Notes: generated by a model not told the origin, from the letters alone. A stretch of DNA of 64,000 bases from an uncultured Rikenella sp. (GCA_947627885.1 CANQXP010000003.1:20328-84327), one strand, 5' to 3'. Positions 10,041 to 20,161 are shown, counted from the stretch's first letter. Numbers and translations are program-made.

Positions 10041-12551
10041 ATGAGAAAGAAAAGTTATCTGTTCCTGGCGATGGGCCTGCTGTGCGTGAGTGCGCTGTCG
10101 GCGCAGGTGCGACGCGAGTTCCTGTTGGAGAAAGGCTGGAAATTCACCCGCACGGACGATTCGCTGGCCAGCGGCATTACGTTCGACGACCGCGGATGGC
10201 AAACGGTCACCGTGCCGCACGACTGGGCCATCTACGGGCCGTTCAACCCGAATAACGACAAGCAAAACGTGGCCATCGTTCAGGACGGGCAGGTGGAGCC
10301 GAGCGAACACGCCGGACGCACCGGGGGGCTGCCGTTCGTCGGGACGGGCTGGTACCGGACGAAATTCAGCGTGCCGGAATTCGCCGGCAAGAACGATAAA
10401 CGCGTCACCGTGCAGTTCGACGGGGCGATGAGCGGGGCGCAGGTGTGGGTCAACGGCAAAAAGGCGGGGGAGTGGCCGTATGGATATAATACTTTCTATT
10501 TCGACGTTACCCCCTACCTGAATGCCGACGGCGAGGACAATGTCCTGGCGGTGCGATTGGAAAACCTGCCCGAATCGTCGCGCTGGTATCCGGGGGCGGG
10601 GCTGTACCGCAACGTGCATGTGATCGTCAACGAAGGGGTGCATATCCCGGTGTGGGGTACTTATGTGACCACTCCGGTGGTGAACGACCGTTTCGCTAAG
10701 GTGAACCTGAAAACGGAGGTGGTGCTTCCGGAGGGCTTCGAACCGAACCGTTACCGGTTGGTGACGGAGATCCTGGACAGCGCGGGGCGTGTGGTGACGG
10801 GCGTTACCTCCAAACTCGGCGAATACGACGAAGGCGTATTCACGCAAGAGATGATCGTGGACGATCCGATGCTGTGGGATCTGGACAATCCGGTGCTTTA
10901 CACGGCGGTGTCGAAACTCTACGAGGGCAACGACCTGAGGGACGAATACAGCACGCCGTTCGGTATCCGGACGATTGAAATTCGGTCCGACGACGGGTTC
11001 TACCTGAATGGCAAAAAGACCGTTTTCAAAGGGGTGTGTAATCACCACGACCTGGGGCCGCTGGGCGGTGCGGTCAACGAAGCGGCCATCCGCCGGCAGG
11101 TGCGTATCATGAAGGATATGGGGGCCAACGCGATCCGCACCTCGCACAATATGCCGGCCCCGGAGCTGGTGCGGGCCTGCGACGAGATGGGGATGATGCT
11201 GATGGTCGAGACTTTCGACGAATGGAAATCGCCGAAGTGCCAGAACGGCTATAACCGCCTGTTCGACGACTGGGCCGAGAAAGACCTGACCAACGTGATC
11301 CGCCATTACCGCAACAATCCGAGCGTGGTGATGTGGTGCATCGGCAACGAGGTGCCGGAGCAGGGGATGGAGCACGGGGCCAAGATCGCCCGCTGGTTGC
11401 AGGACATCGCCCACCGCGAGGACCCGACGCGTCCGGTGACGCAGGGGATGGACAATCCGGGGGCGGTCATCAACAACAACTTTGCGGCGGTGATGGACGT
11501 GGCGGGCTTCAACTACCGGCCGTTCATGTACCCGGAGGACTACCGGAAGCTGCCGCAGCAGATTATTCTGGGCACCGAGACGGCTTCGACCGTCAGCTCG
11601 CGCGGGGTCTATAAATTCCCGGTGGTACGGGCGGCAATGAAGACCTATCCGGATCATCAGGCTTCTTCCTATGATGTGGAGCACTGCGGCTGGTCGAACC
11701 TGCCGGAGGACGATTTCATCCAGCACGAGGATTTGCCGTATGCGATCGGGGAGTTCGTCTGGACGGGCTTCGACTACCTGGGCGAGCCGACGCCGTACTA
11801 CACCAACTGGCCGAGCCACAGTTCGCTGTTCGGGATCGTCGATCTGGCGGGGATACCGAAAGACCGCTATTACCTCTACCGCAGCCACTGGAATCCGACT
11901 GAGGAGACGTTGCATATCCTGCCGCACTGGACGTGGCCGGAGGAACGTATCGGGGATACCATCCCGGTGTTCGTCTATACCAATTACCCGATGGCTGAAC
12001 TGTTCATCAACGGGATGAGCCAGGGTATCCGTGCGAAAGACAAAGATGTGAAACTCGAAGGGTCATACACCCCGGAGGCGCAGAAGTCGTTCGAGCGTCA
12101 GAAGCGTTACCGGCTGATGTGGATGGACACCCGGTACGAGCCGGGGACGCTGAAGGTCGTGGCCTACGATTCGACCGGCAAAGCGGTGGCCGAACAGGAG
12201 ATACATACGGCGGGCAAACCTCACCATATCGAATTGACAGCCGACCGGACGGTGCTGGATGCGACCGGCAAAGACCTGTCGTTCATCAACGTGCGGGTGG
12301 TGGACAAGGACGGGAACTTGTGCCCGGACGATACGCGTGAGATCAGTTTCCGGGTCAAAGGGGCGGGGAGTTATCGCGCTGCGGCGAACGGCAACCCGGC
12401 GTCGCTGGAGCTGTTCCACCTGCCGCAGATGAAGCTGTTCAGCGGCCAGCTGACGGCCATCGTGCAGAGCGGGGAACAGCCGGGCGAGATTGTTTTTGAA
12501 GCGACGGCGCCGGGCGTGAAGGGGGCGAAGCTGACGTTGCAGAGCAGATAA
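10041..12551 (+). CDS. GH2 family glycoside hydrolase (beta-galactosidase-like, with DUF4982-type C-terminus)
   Basis: TVTVPHDWAIYGPF, GVCNHHDLGPLGGAVNEAAIRRQVRIMKDMGANAIRTSHN, MWCIGNEVPEQ. Confidence 0.92.
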   Translation: MRKKSYLFLAMGLLCVSALSAQVRREFLLEKGWKFTRTDDSLASGITFDDRGWQTVTVPHDWAIYGPFNPNNDKQNVAIVQDGQVEPSEHAGRTGGLPFVGTGWYRTKFSVPEFAGKNDKRVTVQFDGAMSGAQVWVNGKKAGEWPYGYNTFYFDVTPYLNADGEDNVLAVRLENLPESSRWYPGAGLYRNVHVIVNEGVHIPVWGTYVTTPVVNDRFAKVNLKTEVVLPEGFEPNRYRLVTEILDSAGRVVTGVTSKLGEYDEGVFTQEMIVDDPMLWDLDNPVLYTAVSKLYEGNDLRDEYSTPFGIRTIEIRSDDGFYLNGKKTVFKGVCNHHDLGPLGGAVNEAAIRRQVRIMKDMGANAIRTSHNMPAPELVRACDEMGMMLMVETFDEWKSPKCQNGYNRLFDDWAEKDLTNVIRHYRNNPSVVMWCIGNEVPEQGMEHGAKIARWLQDIAHREDPTRPVTQGMDNPGAVINNNFAAVMDVAGFNYRPFMYPEDYRKLPQQIILGTETASTVSSRGVYKFPVVRAAMKTYPDHQASSYDVEHCGWSNLPEDDFIQHEDLPYAIGEFVWTGFDYLGEPTPYYTNWPSHSSLFGIVDLAGIPKDRYYLYRSHWNPTEETLHILPHWTWPEERIGDTIPVFVYTNYPMAELFINGMSQGIRAKDKDVKLEGSYTPEAQKSFERQKRYRLMWMDTRYEPGTLKVVAYDSTGKAVAEQEIHTAGKPHHIELTADRTVLDATGKDLSFINVRVVDKDGNLCPDDTREISFRVKGAGSYRAAANGNPASLELFHLPQMKLFSGQLTAIVQSGEQPGEIVFEATAPGVKGAKLTLQSR

Positions 12552-12718
12552 ACTTTGCCGAATCGTATGAAAATCCCTGTGCGGCGATGCCGTGGAGGGA
12601 TTTTTTATGCCGTGAAACGGACGGTAAAATATACCGAAAAGCCAAATCGGCTTTCAGGGTGAAATATCCTGCGGAAACTGTTGGCTGTGTCACGGGCTTT
12701 CCTTATTTTCGGTCAGTC

Positions 12719-13411
12719 ATGCAGGTACCCGATTCGACATACCCGATCCACATCTACGTCCTGGAGCTGGAGGACGGTTTCTGGTATGTGGGCAAAACCC
12801 ATTACCCGGATTCGCGCTACTGGCAGCACACGCACGGCAAGGGAGCCGAGTGGACGAAGCTGCACAAGGTGGTTCGCTGCGTGACGCGGCAGGTGTTCTA
12901 CGTGGAGACGGAGTACGACGAGGACAAGTACGAGAACCTCACGACCATCGAGTGGATGGAGCGGGAGGGGTGGCGGCAGGTGAGGGGAGGGCAGTGGTGC
13001 GAAGTGTCGGAGGAGAAGACGCTGAGGAAACTGCACCGCTGCGGCTATTTCAAACAGGTCAAAGCCTCCCGGCAGGAGTTCGCTCCGCAGTCGCTGGTGA
13101 GGTATGTGCTGGAATTGAAGGAAGGGAAATATTTCGTCGGTTACACGCGCGACCTGAAACGCACCCTGCGTAAGCACGAGTACGGCCGGGGCACGGAATG
13201 GACGAAAAAGTACAAACCGTTGGGATTGGTGAGTGCCGAACCGTTCGAAACGCCGAGCGGGGCGATCCGCAACCGGCGGGATGTCGATCCGGTGGTGATC
13301 GACTGTTTCCGTCGTTACGGTTGCGAGAATGTGCGCGGCGGTTCGTTTTCGGCCGTGGACGAGGACGCACATCTGGAGGCCCTGATCAAATACGGCGTGG
13401 AACTCGATTAA
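12719..13411 (+). CDS. protein with two tandem GIY-YIG-like domains
   Basis: HIYVLELEDGFWYVGKT...GKGAEWTKLHKVVRCV and RYVLELKEGKYFVGYT...GRGTEWTKKYKPLGLV; both repeats end in VRGG(Q/S). Confidence 0.75.
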   Translation: MQVPDSTYPIHIYVLELEDGFWYVGKTHYPDSRYWQHTHGKGAEWTKLHKVVRCVTRQVFYVETEYDEDKYENLTTIEWMEREGWRQVRGGQWCEVSEEKTLRKLHRCGYFKQVKASRQEFAPQSLVRYVLELKEGKYFVGYTRDLKRTLRKHEYGRGTEWTKKYKPLGLVSAEPFETPSGAIRNRRDVDPVVIDCFRRYGCENVRGGSFSAVDEDAHLEALIKYGVELD

Positions 13412-13616
13412 TGCCTCTTTCGATCGGCTCTGTTTCGTTTTTCGGACGACTGTCGGAAATGGAAGGGGCCAGTCTCGCAAAACGCACTTCGAATACTTTC
13501 AGGATTCAGGAATAGGCACGGTAAACCAGTGTTTTACGCTTTTTCAGCCACGGTTTGCCGAGGGTTTCTTGTCATCTTTGACAGTGGATTACAGTCACTA
13601 AAAAGGAGGACAGGAA

Positions 13617-14192
13617 ATGAAAAAAATGGGTTTTGTCAGGTATCGTCCGGCGGCGGCCGAGCTCCGCGCGGCGATAGAAAGATTGGCGGCCTGCGGCGTG
13701 GCCGAAGCCGATATCCTGGTGGGTGCGGACATTCGGGAGTGCTGGCAGGCGCTTGCGGCCGGCGACACGCTGGTGGTCGGTGAACTGACCGAAGTGTGCA
13801 CCGATATCGTCAGCCTGCTGGCGTTGCTGAGCGAAATGGAAGAGCGGAATGTGGCTTTGCAGTCCATCTCGGACCCGTGGCTGGATATGTCGCAGGGATC
13901 GCATGCGCGCGCCCGGCTGCTGAAAGGGTTGAACCGTTTCGGCTGGGACAGCCTCGCTATCGGGGTGAACGAACGCGCCGCCGGGCAGCCGAGGATCCGC
14001 AAACGCGGCCGGCCTCAGGGTATTTCGGGCGAACGGCTTCGCAAATCCCAGACCGGAATGCTGCTCTACCAGCATTCGGACCTGAGCGTGGCCGCCATCT
14101 GCGATATGATCGGCCTGGAGCAGCGGAGCTTCTACCGTTACCTGAACGCCAACAAAGAGGTGCCGCGTCGCCGCCGGCACGGCGAAGCATGA
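13617..14192 (+). CDS. serine-recombinase-fold protein lacking the catalytic serine, with C-terminal HTH (putative regulator)
   Basis: GDTLVVGELTEVCTDIVSLLALLSEMEERNVALQSI matches resolvase GDTLVVWKLDRLGRS.., and KRGRPQGIS...LSVAAICDMIGLEQRSFYRYL matches the resolvase HTH; the YARVS-type N-terminus reads FVRYR. Confidence 0.65.
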   Translation: MKKMGFVRYRPAAAELRAAIERLAACGVAEADILVGADIRECWQALAAGDTLVVGELTEVCTDIVSLLALLSEMEERNVALQSISDPWLDMSQGSHARARLLKGLNRFGWDSLAIGVNERAAGQPRIRKRGRPQGISGERLRKSQTGMLLYQHSDLSVAAICDMIGLEQRSFYRYLNANKEVPRRRRHGEA

Positions 14193-14256
14193 CCGGGCGG
14201 GGTAACTGGCACTAATCTTGTTAAGAGATAGGCCGGTACTTTAAAACACGCCGGTT

Positions 14257-15993
14257 ATGGGAAAAAAAGTGGCAGACCAGCTGGTCGAAACGATCGAAAA
14301 GGCAGGGATCAAGCGGATCTATGCGGTTACGGGCGACAGCCTGAATGAAGTGAACGACGCGGTGCGCAGGCGCGGCACGGTGCAGTGGGTGCACGTGCGG
14401 CACGAGGAGGCCGGGGCTTATGCGGCTGCGGCGGAGGCCGAGCTGAACGGGATCGCCTGCTGCGCGGGCAGCAGCGGCCCCGGCCACGTGCATCTGGTCA
14501 ACGGGCTGTACGATGCGAACCGGAGCAACGCCTCGGTATTCGCCATCGCTTCGACTTGTTCATCGACGGAATTCGGGACGAAGTACTTCCAGGAGACCGA
14601 TACGACGAAATTATTCGCGGATTGCAGCGGCTACAACCAGCTACCCGTCACTCCGGTGCAGTTCTCGCGGATGATCCAGGCCGCGTTGCAACATACCATC
14701 CAGAAAAAAGAGGTGGCCGTATTGGGCCTGCCCGGCGATCTGGCGGCCGCCAAGGCCGTCGAGGGGCCTACGGCCGCTTTCGCATTGCCGACCAAGGGTA
14801 TTTACCGGCCGCAGGATTCGGAACTGCGGAGGTTGGCCGATATGATCAACTCGTCGGAGAGGATCACGATCTATTGCGGGATCGGAGCGCGGGACGCTCA
14901 CGACGAGGTGGTCAGACTGGCGGAGACGATCAAGGCTCCCGTCGGCTACAGTTTCAAGGCCAAAATGGCGATCCAGCACCACAATCCGTATGAAATAGGA
15001 ATGACCGGCCTTCTGGGGCTGCCGTCGGCTTATGCCAGCATGCACAGTTCGGATCTGCTGATCCTGCTGGGCACGGATTTCCCTTACGAATCGTTCATGC
15101 CGGAACAGTGCCGGATTGCGCAGGTGGACATACGGCCCGAACGGATCGGCCGCCGTGCCAAGGTCGATCTGGCCCTGGGAGGCGATGTGAAGGATACGCT
15201 GGAGGCTTTGTTCCCGATGATCCGGGCGAAGGAGAATGACGATTTCCTGATGGGGCAGTTGCAGGTTTATGAGAAGGTGAAGGAGCATATGGTTACGCTG
15301 GCCGAGAAAAAGGGCGGCGACTGCACCATTGCGCCGGAGTTCGTGACGGCCCTGATCGATAAGCTGGCCGACGAGGATGCGATATTCACGGTCGATACGG
15401 GGATGTGCTGCGTGTGGGGTGCGCGGCTGCTGGGCGCTACGGGCAAGCGGGAGATGCTGGGTTCGTTCAACCACGGCTCGATGGCCAATGCCATGCCGAT
15501 GGCGATCGGGGCGGCCTTCGCCCGGCCGGGACAACAGGTGGTGGCCCTGTGCGGCGACGGCGGTATCTCGATGCTGTTGGGCGACCTGGCGACGATCGTG
15601 CAGTATAAATTGCCGGTCAAGCTGGTCGTGTTCGACAACCGGGCTTTGGGGATGGTCAAGCTGGAGATGGAGGTGGCGGGGCTGCCTGACTGGCAGACGG
15701 ATATGTATAACCCGGATTTCGCGGCGGTGGCTAAGGCGATGGGAATGGAGGGTTATTCGGTGAGCGCTCCGGCCGAGGTCGAAGGGGTGTTGAGGAAGGC
15801 GTTTGCCGCTGAAGGCCCGGCGTTGGTGCGTGTCTGCACCGATCCGAACGCGCTGGCGATGCCGCCGAAGATCGAGTTCGACCAGATGAAGGGTTTCGCT
15901 ATTTCTATGGCCAAACTGATCCTGGCCGGGCGCAGCGAGGATGTGTGGGAAACGGCCCGGAGCAATATCAAGCATATCTGGGGAATCCTTTGA
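14257..15993 (+). CDS. poxB: ThDP-dependent pyruvate oxidase/dehydrogenase (PoxB-like)
   Basis: RHEEAGAYAAAAEAELNGIACCAGSSGPGHVHLVNGLYDANRS, CGDGGISMLLGDLATIVQYKLPVKLVVFDN. Confidence 0.9.
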   Translation: MGKKVADQLVETIEKAGIKRIYAVTGDSLNEVNDAVRRRGTVQWVHVRHEEAGAYAAAAEAELNGIACCAGSSGPGHVHLVNGLYDANRSNASVFAIASTCSSTEFGTKYFQETDTTKLFADCSGYNQLPVTPVQFSRMIQAALQHTIQKKEVAVLGLPGDLAAAKAVEGPTAAFALPTKGIYRPQDSELRRLADMINSSERITIYCGIGARDAHDEVVRLAETIKAPVGYSFKAKMAIQHHNPYEIGMTGLLGLPSAYASMHSSDLLILLGTDFPYESFMPEQCRIAQVDIRPERIGRRAKVDLALGGDVKDTLEALFPMIRAKENDDFLMGQLQVYEKVKEHMVTLAEKKGGDCTIAPEFVTALIDKLADEDAIFTVDTGMCCVWGARLLGATGKREMLGSFNHGSMANAMPMAIGAAFARPGQQVVALCGDGGISMLLGDLATIVQYKLPVKLVVFDNRALGMVKLEMEVAGLPDWQTDMYNPDFAAVAKAMGMEGYSVSAPAEVEGVLRKAFAAEGPALVRVCTDPNALAMPPKIEFDQMKGFAISMAKLILAGRSEDVWETARSNIKHIWGIL

Positions 15994-16188
15994 TAGATCA
16001 TGGAGCCGGGAGGCTGTGTTTGGCAATGCGGTACCCGCTTCCACCGGCGCGATCATCGTGAATCCCGGAGCCGGCAAAGAAGTAGTAGGGCGGAGCAGGT
16101 CGATTTGGGACAGTATGGTGCGAGTCGTAGAATCGCCGGCCTTTGCGCTGAAGCCGCTGGTCGGCAGGGAAAGACCCTTTTTAAAGCC

Positions 16189-16222
16189 GCAGGGCCGGTT
16201 TCCAGACGGAAACCGGCCCTGC
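16189..16222. terminator. hairpin terminator between convergent poxB and gdhA
   Basis: GCAGGGCCGGTTTCC/GGAAACCGGCCCTGC. Confidence 0.75.
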
Positions 16223-16249
16223 GTATGTTAATGAAAAAACGTCTTTACG

Positions 16250-17605
16250 CTATACGATCCCCTGGGCCAGCATGGCGTTGGCCACTTTCCGGAAACCGGC
16301 GATATTTGCGCCTTTCACGTAGTTCACGTAGCCGTCCGGCTCGGTGCCGTATTCGACGCAGACCGAGTGGATATTCTGCATGATCGAGTGCAGTTTGGCG
16401 TCCACCTCTTCGGGGCTCCATTTCAGCCGTTCCGAATTCTGGGTCATCTCCAGCCCGGATGTCGCCACGCCTCCCGCGTTGGAGGCTTTGCCCGGCGCAT
16501 AGAGGAGCTTGTGCTGCTGGAAAGCATGGACCGCCTCCGGGGTCGAAGGCATGTTGGCCCCTTCGGCCACGCAGATGCAGCCGTTCGCGATCAGTTTGGC
16601 GGCGTCGTCCCCGTCCAGTTCGTTTTGCGTCGCGCACGGCATGGCGATGTCGCACTTCACGCCCCACGGACGCTCGCCCGCGAAGTATTTGGCATTCGGG
16701 TAACGTTCGGCATATTCGCTGATGCGCCCCCGGTAGATGTTTTTGAGCTCGAAAATGTAGTCCAGCTTGTCGGCGTCGATGCCCTCCGGATCATAGATGT
16801 ATCCCGACGAGTCCGAAGCGGTCACCACTTTGGCCCCCAGCTGGGTCATTTTCTGGATGGCGTACTGCGCCACGTTCCCCGAACCCGAAATGGCGACGAC
16901 TTTCCCTTTCGGGCTGTCGCCTTTGGTGGCGAGCATCTCCTGTGCGAAGTAGCTCACGCCGTAGCCCGTGGCTTCCGGACGGAGCGGGCTGCCGCCCCAG
17001 TCCAACCCCTTGCCGGTGAAAGTGCCCGTAAATTCGTTCCGCAGCCGTTTGTACTGGCCGAACATGAAGCCGATCTCGCGCGCCCCCACGCCGATGTCCC
17101 CGGCGGGCACGTCGGTGTCGGCGCCGATATGCCGCTGCAATTCGGTGACGAAAGACTGGCAGAAGCGCATCACCTCGTTATCCGATTTTCCTTTGGGATT
17201 GAAGTCCGAACCGCCTTTGCCCCCGCCCATCGGCAGGGTGGTCAGCGCGTTTTTGAAAGTCTGCTCGAAAGCGAGGAATTTCAGGATGCTGAGATTCACG
17301 GAGGCGTGGAACCGCAGCCCTCCCTTGTACGGGCCGATGGCGCTGTTCATCTGTACCCGGAACCCGCGGTTGATCTCCACTTCGCCCTTGTCGTTGACCC
17401 ACGGCACGCGGAAGATGATCACGCGCTCCGGTTCGGCGATGCGTTCCAGCACCTTCATCTTCATCAGGACGGGGTTTTCGATAATATACGGTGCCAGGCT
17501 TTCCACCACTTCGTGGACGGCCTGGTGGAATTCCGGCTCGTTCGGGTTCTTAGCTTCGATGCGCGACATGAAGTCGCTGATGTACTGCTGCACTTGCTTT
17601 TCCAT
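16250..17605 (-). CDS. gdhA: glutamate dehydrogenase (NADP-type)
   Basis: NRGFRVQMNSAIGPYKGGLRFHASVNLSILKFLAFEQTFKNALTTLPMGGGKGGSDFNPKGKSDNEVMRFCQSF. Confidence 0.96.
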   Translation of the reverse strand: MEKQVQQYISDFMSRIEAKNPNEPEFHQAVHEVVESLAPYIIENPVLMKMKVLERIAEPERVIIFRVPWVNDKGEVEINRGFRVQMNSAIGPYKGGLRFHASVNLSILKFLAFEQTFKNALTTLPMGGGKGGSDFNPKGKSDNEVMRFCQSFVTELQRHIGADTDVPAGDIGVGAREIGFMFGQYKRLRNEFTGTFTGKGLDWGGSPLRPEATGYGVSYFAQEMLATKGDSPKGKVVAISGSGNVAQYAIQKMTQLGAKVVTASDSSGYIYDPEGIDADKLDYIFELKNIYRGRISEYAERYPNAKYFAGERPWGVKCDIAMPCATQNELDGDDAAKLIANGCICVAEGANMPSTPEAVHAFQQHKLLYAPGKASNAGGVATSGLEMTQNSERLKWSPEEVDAKLHSIMQNIHSVCVEYGTEPDGYVNYVKGANIAGFRKVANAMLAQGIV

Positions 17606-17752
17606 CGGTTTTTTTTAGGTTTACGGTTTAAAATCTTTCTCCAAGTTGCAAAAATAGAATTCCGCGCGGGTTCTGCAACTTATTGTTTTGTTTTTAACAT
17701 CACAGGTGAAATCCGAACGTATTTTGTCGTTCACATTCCACGGGCTTTGCCG

Positions 17753-17760
17753 TATCTTTG
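17753..17760 (+). promoter_or_regulatory. Bacteroidetes -7 box TATCTTTG, 4 nt upstream of the lrgA ATG
   Basis: TATCTTTGcggcATG. Confidence 0.55.
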
Positions 17761-17764
17761 CGGC

Positions 17765-18148
17765 ATGAAATTTCTGGTGCAGTCGTTCTGGCTGCTGTTT
17801 TTCTACCTGCTGGGCCTCGGCCTGAGCGTGCTGATCGGGGGCATCATTCCGGGCAGCGTGCTGGGAATGGTGCTGCTCTTCATGGTCTTGGCTTTCGGAT
17901 GGCTTTCGCCGGATCGGGTGAGCCGGGTGTCGGAGCTGCTGATCGACAATATGGTGCTCTTCTTCCTGCCTGCGGCGGTGGGGCTGATCGCCTCCGTGGG
18001 TTTGATTACGGCGAACCTGGTCGCCATTCTGGTGGCGGCTGCGGTCAGCACGGTGCTGATCGTGGCGGCTGTGGCCGTGACCCAGCAGCGGATGGAGATC
18101 CGCAAACGGAAACGAAAGATTCGGGAGGGCGGCCATGAAACTCGATAG
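17765..18148 (+). CDS. lrgA: LrgA/CidA-family membrane protein
   Basis: GGIIPGSVLGMVLLFMVLAFGWL, LLIDNMVLFFLPAAVGLI. Confidence 0.88.
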   Translation: MKFLVQSFWLLFFYLLGLGLSVLIGGIIPGSVLGMVLLFMVLAFGWLSPDRVSRVSELLIDNMVLFFLPAAVGLIASVGLITANLVAILVAAAVSTVLIVAAVAVTQQRMEIRKRKRKIREGGHETR

Positions 18149-18851
18149 CACGCTGGAGGCATTGGAATTGCTGGTCGGCTCGCAGATCTTCCTGCTGACC
18201 TTCACCATCGGGATCTATGTGTTGTCCCTGTGGCTTTTCAAGCGCACGCGGCTGGGATTGCTCCATCCTCTCATCACTTCGGGGGCGGTGATCATCGTCT
18301 TCCTGCTGGCTACGGGGATCACATACGAACAATATCACAGCGCTACGGCGTTGATCGACTTTATGCTGGGACCGTCGGTGGTGGCGCTGGGATACGCCCT
18401 ATACCGGCAGGTGGAACAACTCAAGGCCAATGCGGTGTCGATCGTGACTTCGGTGGTGGTGGGGAGCGTGGTCGGGATCGTGAGCGTGATCCTGATCATC
18501 CGGTTGTTCGGCGCGGGGGCGACCATCGAGGCGTCGCTGGTGCCCAAGTCGGTGACCACGCCGATCGCCATGTCGATCTCGGAGCGGGCGGGCGGCATCG
18601 GTTCGCTGACGGCTATCGTGGTGATCCTGACCGGTATTTTCGGAAGCATCGTGGGGCCGTTCGTGCTGCGGAAACTCAATATCACCAGCCGGATCGCCAA
18701 GGGGTTGGCCTTGGGCTCGGCGGCGCACGGTGTGGGCACGGCCAAAGCGATGGAGATGGGGGCGGTGGAGGGGGCTGTGAGCGGCCTTGCGATCGGATTG
18801 ATGGGCCTGATCACGGCTTTGCTCGCCCCGGTGATCGAACAGATTTTATAA
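18135..18851 (+). CDS. lrgB: LrgB/CidB-family membrane protein
   Basis: KSVTTPIAMSISERAGGIGSLTAIVVILTGIFGSIVGP, GSAAHGVGTAKAMEMG; overlaps lrgA. Confidence 0.93.
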   Translation: MKLDSTLEALELLVGSQIFLLTFTIGIYVLSLWLFKRTRLGLLHPLITSGAVIIVFLLATGITYEQYHSATALIDFMLGPSVVALGYALYRQVEQLKANAVSIVTSVVVGSVVGIVSVILIIRLFGAGATIEASLVPKSVTTPIAMSISERAGGIGSLTAIVVILTGIFGSIVGPFVLRKLNITSRIAKGLALGSAAHGVGTAKAMEMGAVEGAVSGLAIGLMGLITALLAPVIEQIL

Positions 18852-18870
18852 TGTCGGGGACGAAATGATA

Positions 18871-18896
18871 CGGGCCGGCAGTTTACTGCCGGCCCG
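18871..18896. terminator. hairpin between convergent genes
   Basis: CGGGCCGGCAGTTTACTGCCGGCCCG. Confidence 0.65.
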
Positions 18897-18901
18897 CATA
18901 T

Positions 18902-20065
18902 CTATAGTTGATTCTCCGGGAAATCCCTTTGCAGGGTGATGATATTGATCTCCGGCCATGCACCGAAACGGAAGGGCACCGTGCCGCCCGCGCCAATCGA
19001 GACGTATAGCGTCCGGTCTCCGTCGCGGTAAATACCGCCCCATTCGGGATAGGCCCACCGTGCCGGGGAGAAATGGCCGATCATAAGCTGCATGGCGTGC
19101 GTGTGGCCAGAGAGCGTCAGCTGGATGTCCGTCTTGGGCAGCACCTCGCGCCGCCAGTGCGTCGGGTCGTGGCTCATCAGTATTTTGAAAACTCCTTCCG
19201 GCACTCCCTCCATCGCTTTCCGCAGGTCGCCCCGCGACGGGAACGGCGGACGGCTGTCGTTCTCGACCCCGATCAGGGAGATGCTGTCCGTTCCGTGCCG
19301 TATGGTGCGGTTTTCGTTCAGCAACAAGTCCCAGCCGAACCCTTGCTCGCGACGTTTCAGCTCCGCGAGGTTGCGCGCAGCGCCGTCGGCCGTGTCGTAA
19401 CGGCGGTAGGTGCAGTAGTCGTGGTTGCCCAGGATCGAGAAAACGCCGTCGCGGGCCTTGAGCTGCGGCAGGATACCCATGAAAGGATCGAGTTCGTCCG
19501 CCGAAGAGTTGACCAGGTCGCCAGTGAAAACGATCAGGTCAGGGTGCAGGGCGTTGACCCTTTCGACCAGTTCCCGGAGGTAGGCGGTATCGTTGCCGAA
19601 CGTCCCGACGTGCAGGTCGGAGAGCTGCACGAGGCGGTAGCCGTCGAACGATGCCGGAAGATCGGCTGAAGCGATCGTGACCTCCTTCACTTCCAATCGT
19701 TTCCATCCGCGGGCAAAGCCGTAGGCGAAAGCGACGCAGGTGACGGCGGCCACCGCGATGCCGGCAACGTTCCCGACCGTGGCGGCATAGGGGACGGCCA
19801 GCCCGACGCCCCGTCCGGCCAGCGATACGATCGAAAAAAACAGCTTGGGTGCGGCGACGCACAGCAAGATCCCGAAAAAGAGCTTCATCAGCCAGTCCTG
19901 ATGGCTGCCGACTGTCCAGGCCACCAAGGCGGCGACCGCCAGCAGCGAGGGTATCCAATAGGCGATGCTCCAAAAGGTCGGGGCCGCGCCGCGCACGAAC
20001 GCAAGCCAGATATAGAGGTCGGGCAGCAGGAGCAGTAAGATGAACAGGACGAGGAAGAGTATCAT
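18902..20065 (-). CDS. membrane-anchored metallophosphoesterase
   Basis: LVQLSDLHVGTFG, TGDLVNSS, GNHDY, GHTHAMQ, N-terminal TM helices. Confidence 0.88.
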   Translation of the reverse strand: MILFLVLFILLLLLPDLYIWLAFVRGAAPTFWSIAYWIPSLLAVAALVAWTVGSHQDWLMKLFFGILLCVAAPKLFFSIVSLAGRGVGLAVPYAATVGNVAGIAVAAVTCVAFAYGFARGWKRLEVKEVTIASADLPASFDGYRLVQLSDLHVGTFGNDTAYLRELVERVNALHPDLIVFTGDLVNSSADELDPFMGILPQLKARDGVFSILGNHDYCTYRRYDTADGAARNLAELKRREQGFGWDLLLNENRTIRHGTDSISLIGVENDSRPPFPSRGDLRKAMEGVPEGVFKILMSHDPTHWRREVLPKTDIQLTLSGHTHAMQLMIGHFSPARWAYPEWGGIYRDGDRTLYVSIGAGGTVPFRFGAWPEINIITLQRDFPENQL

Positions 20066-20161
20066 TGTTATATCCGGTCGGTCGTTTGGTTTAAAGAAAC
20101 GGTTGCTTCCGATTTTTATTGGTTCGGTGATCCGATTATCCAAAAATCGTTCCGTACCGGC

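Noticed and set aside
9933-11927. 664-aa minus-strand ORF across the GH2 gene
   Set aside because: Antisense shadow of a well-supported GH2 CDS; composition typical of reverse-complement reading.
14641-16077. 478-aa minus-strand ORF over poxB
   Set aside because: Antisense shadow of PoxB; no domain signal.
16367-17764. N-terminal extension of ORF 16367..18148 across gdhA
   Set aside because: Only the LrgA part from ATG 17765 is real; upstream is antisense of gdhA.
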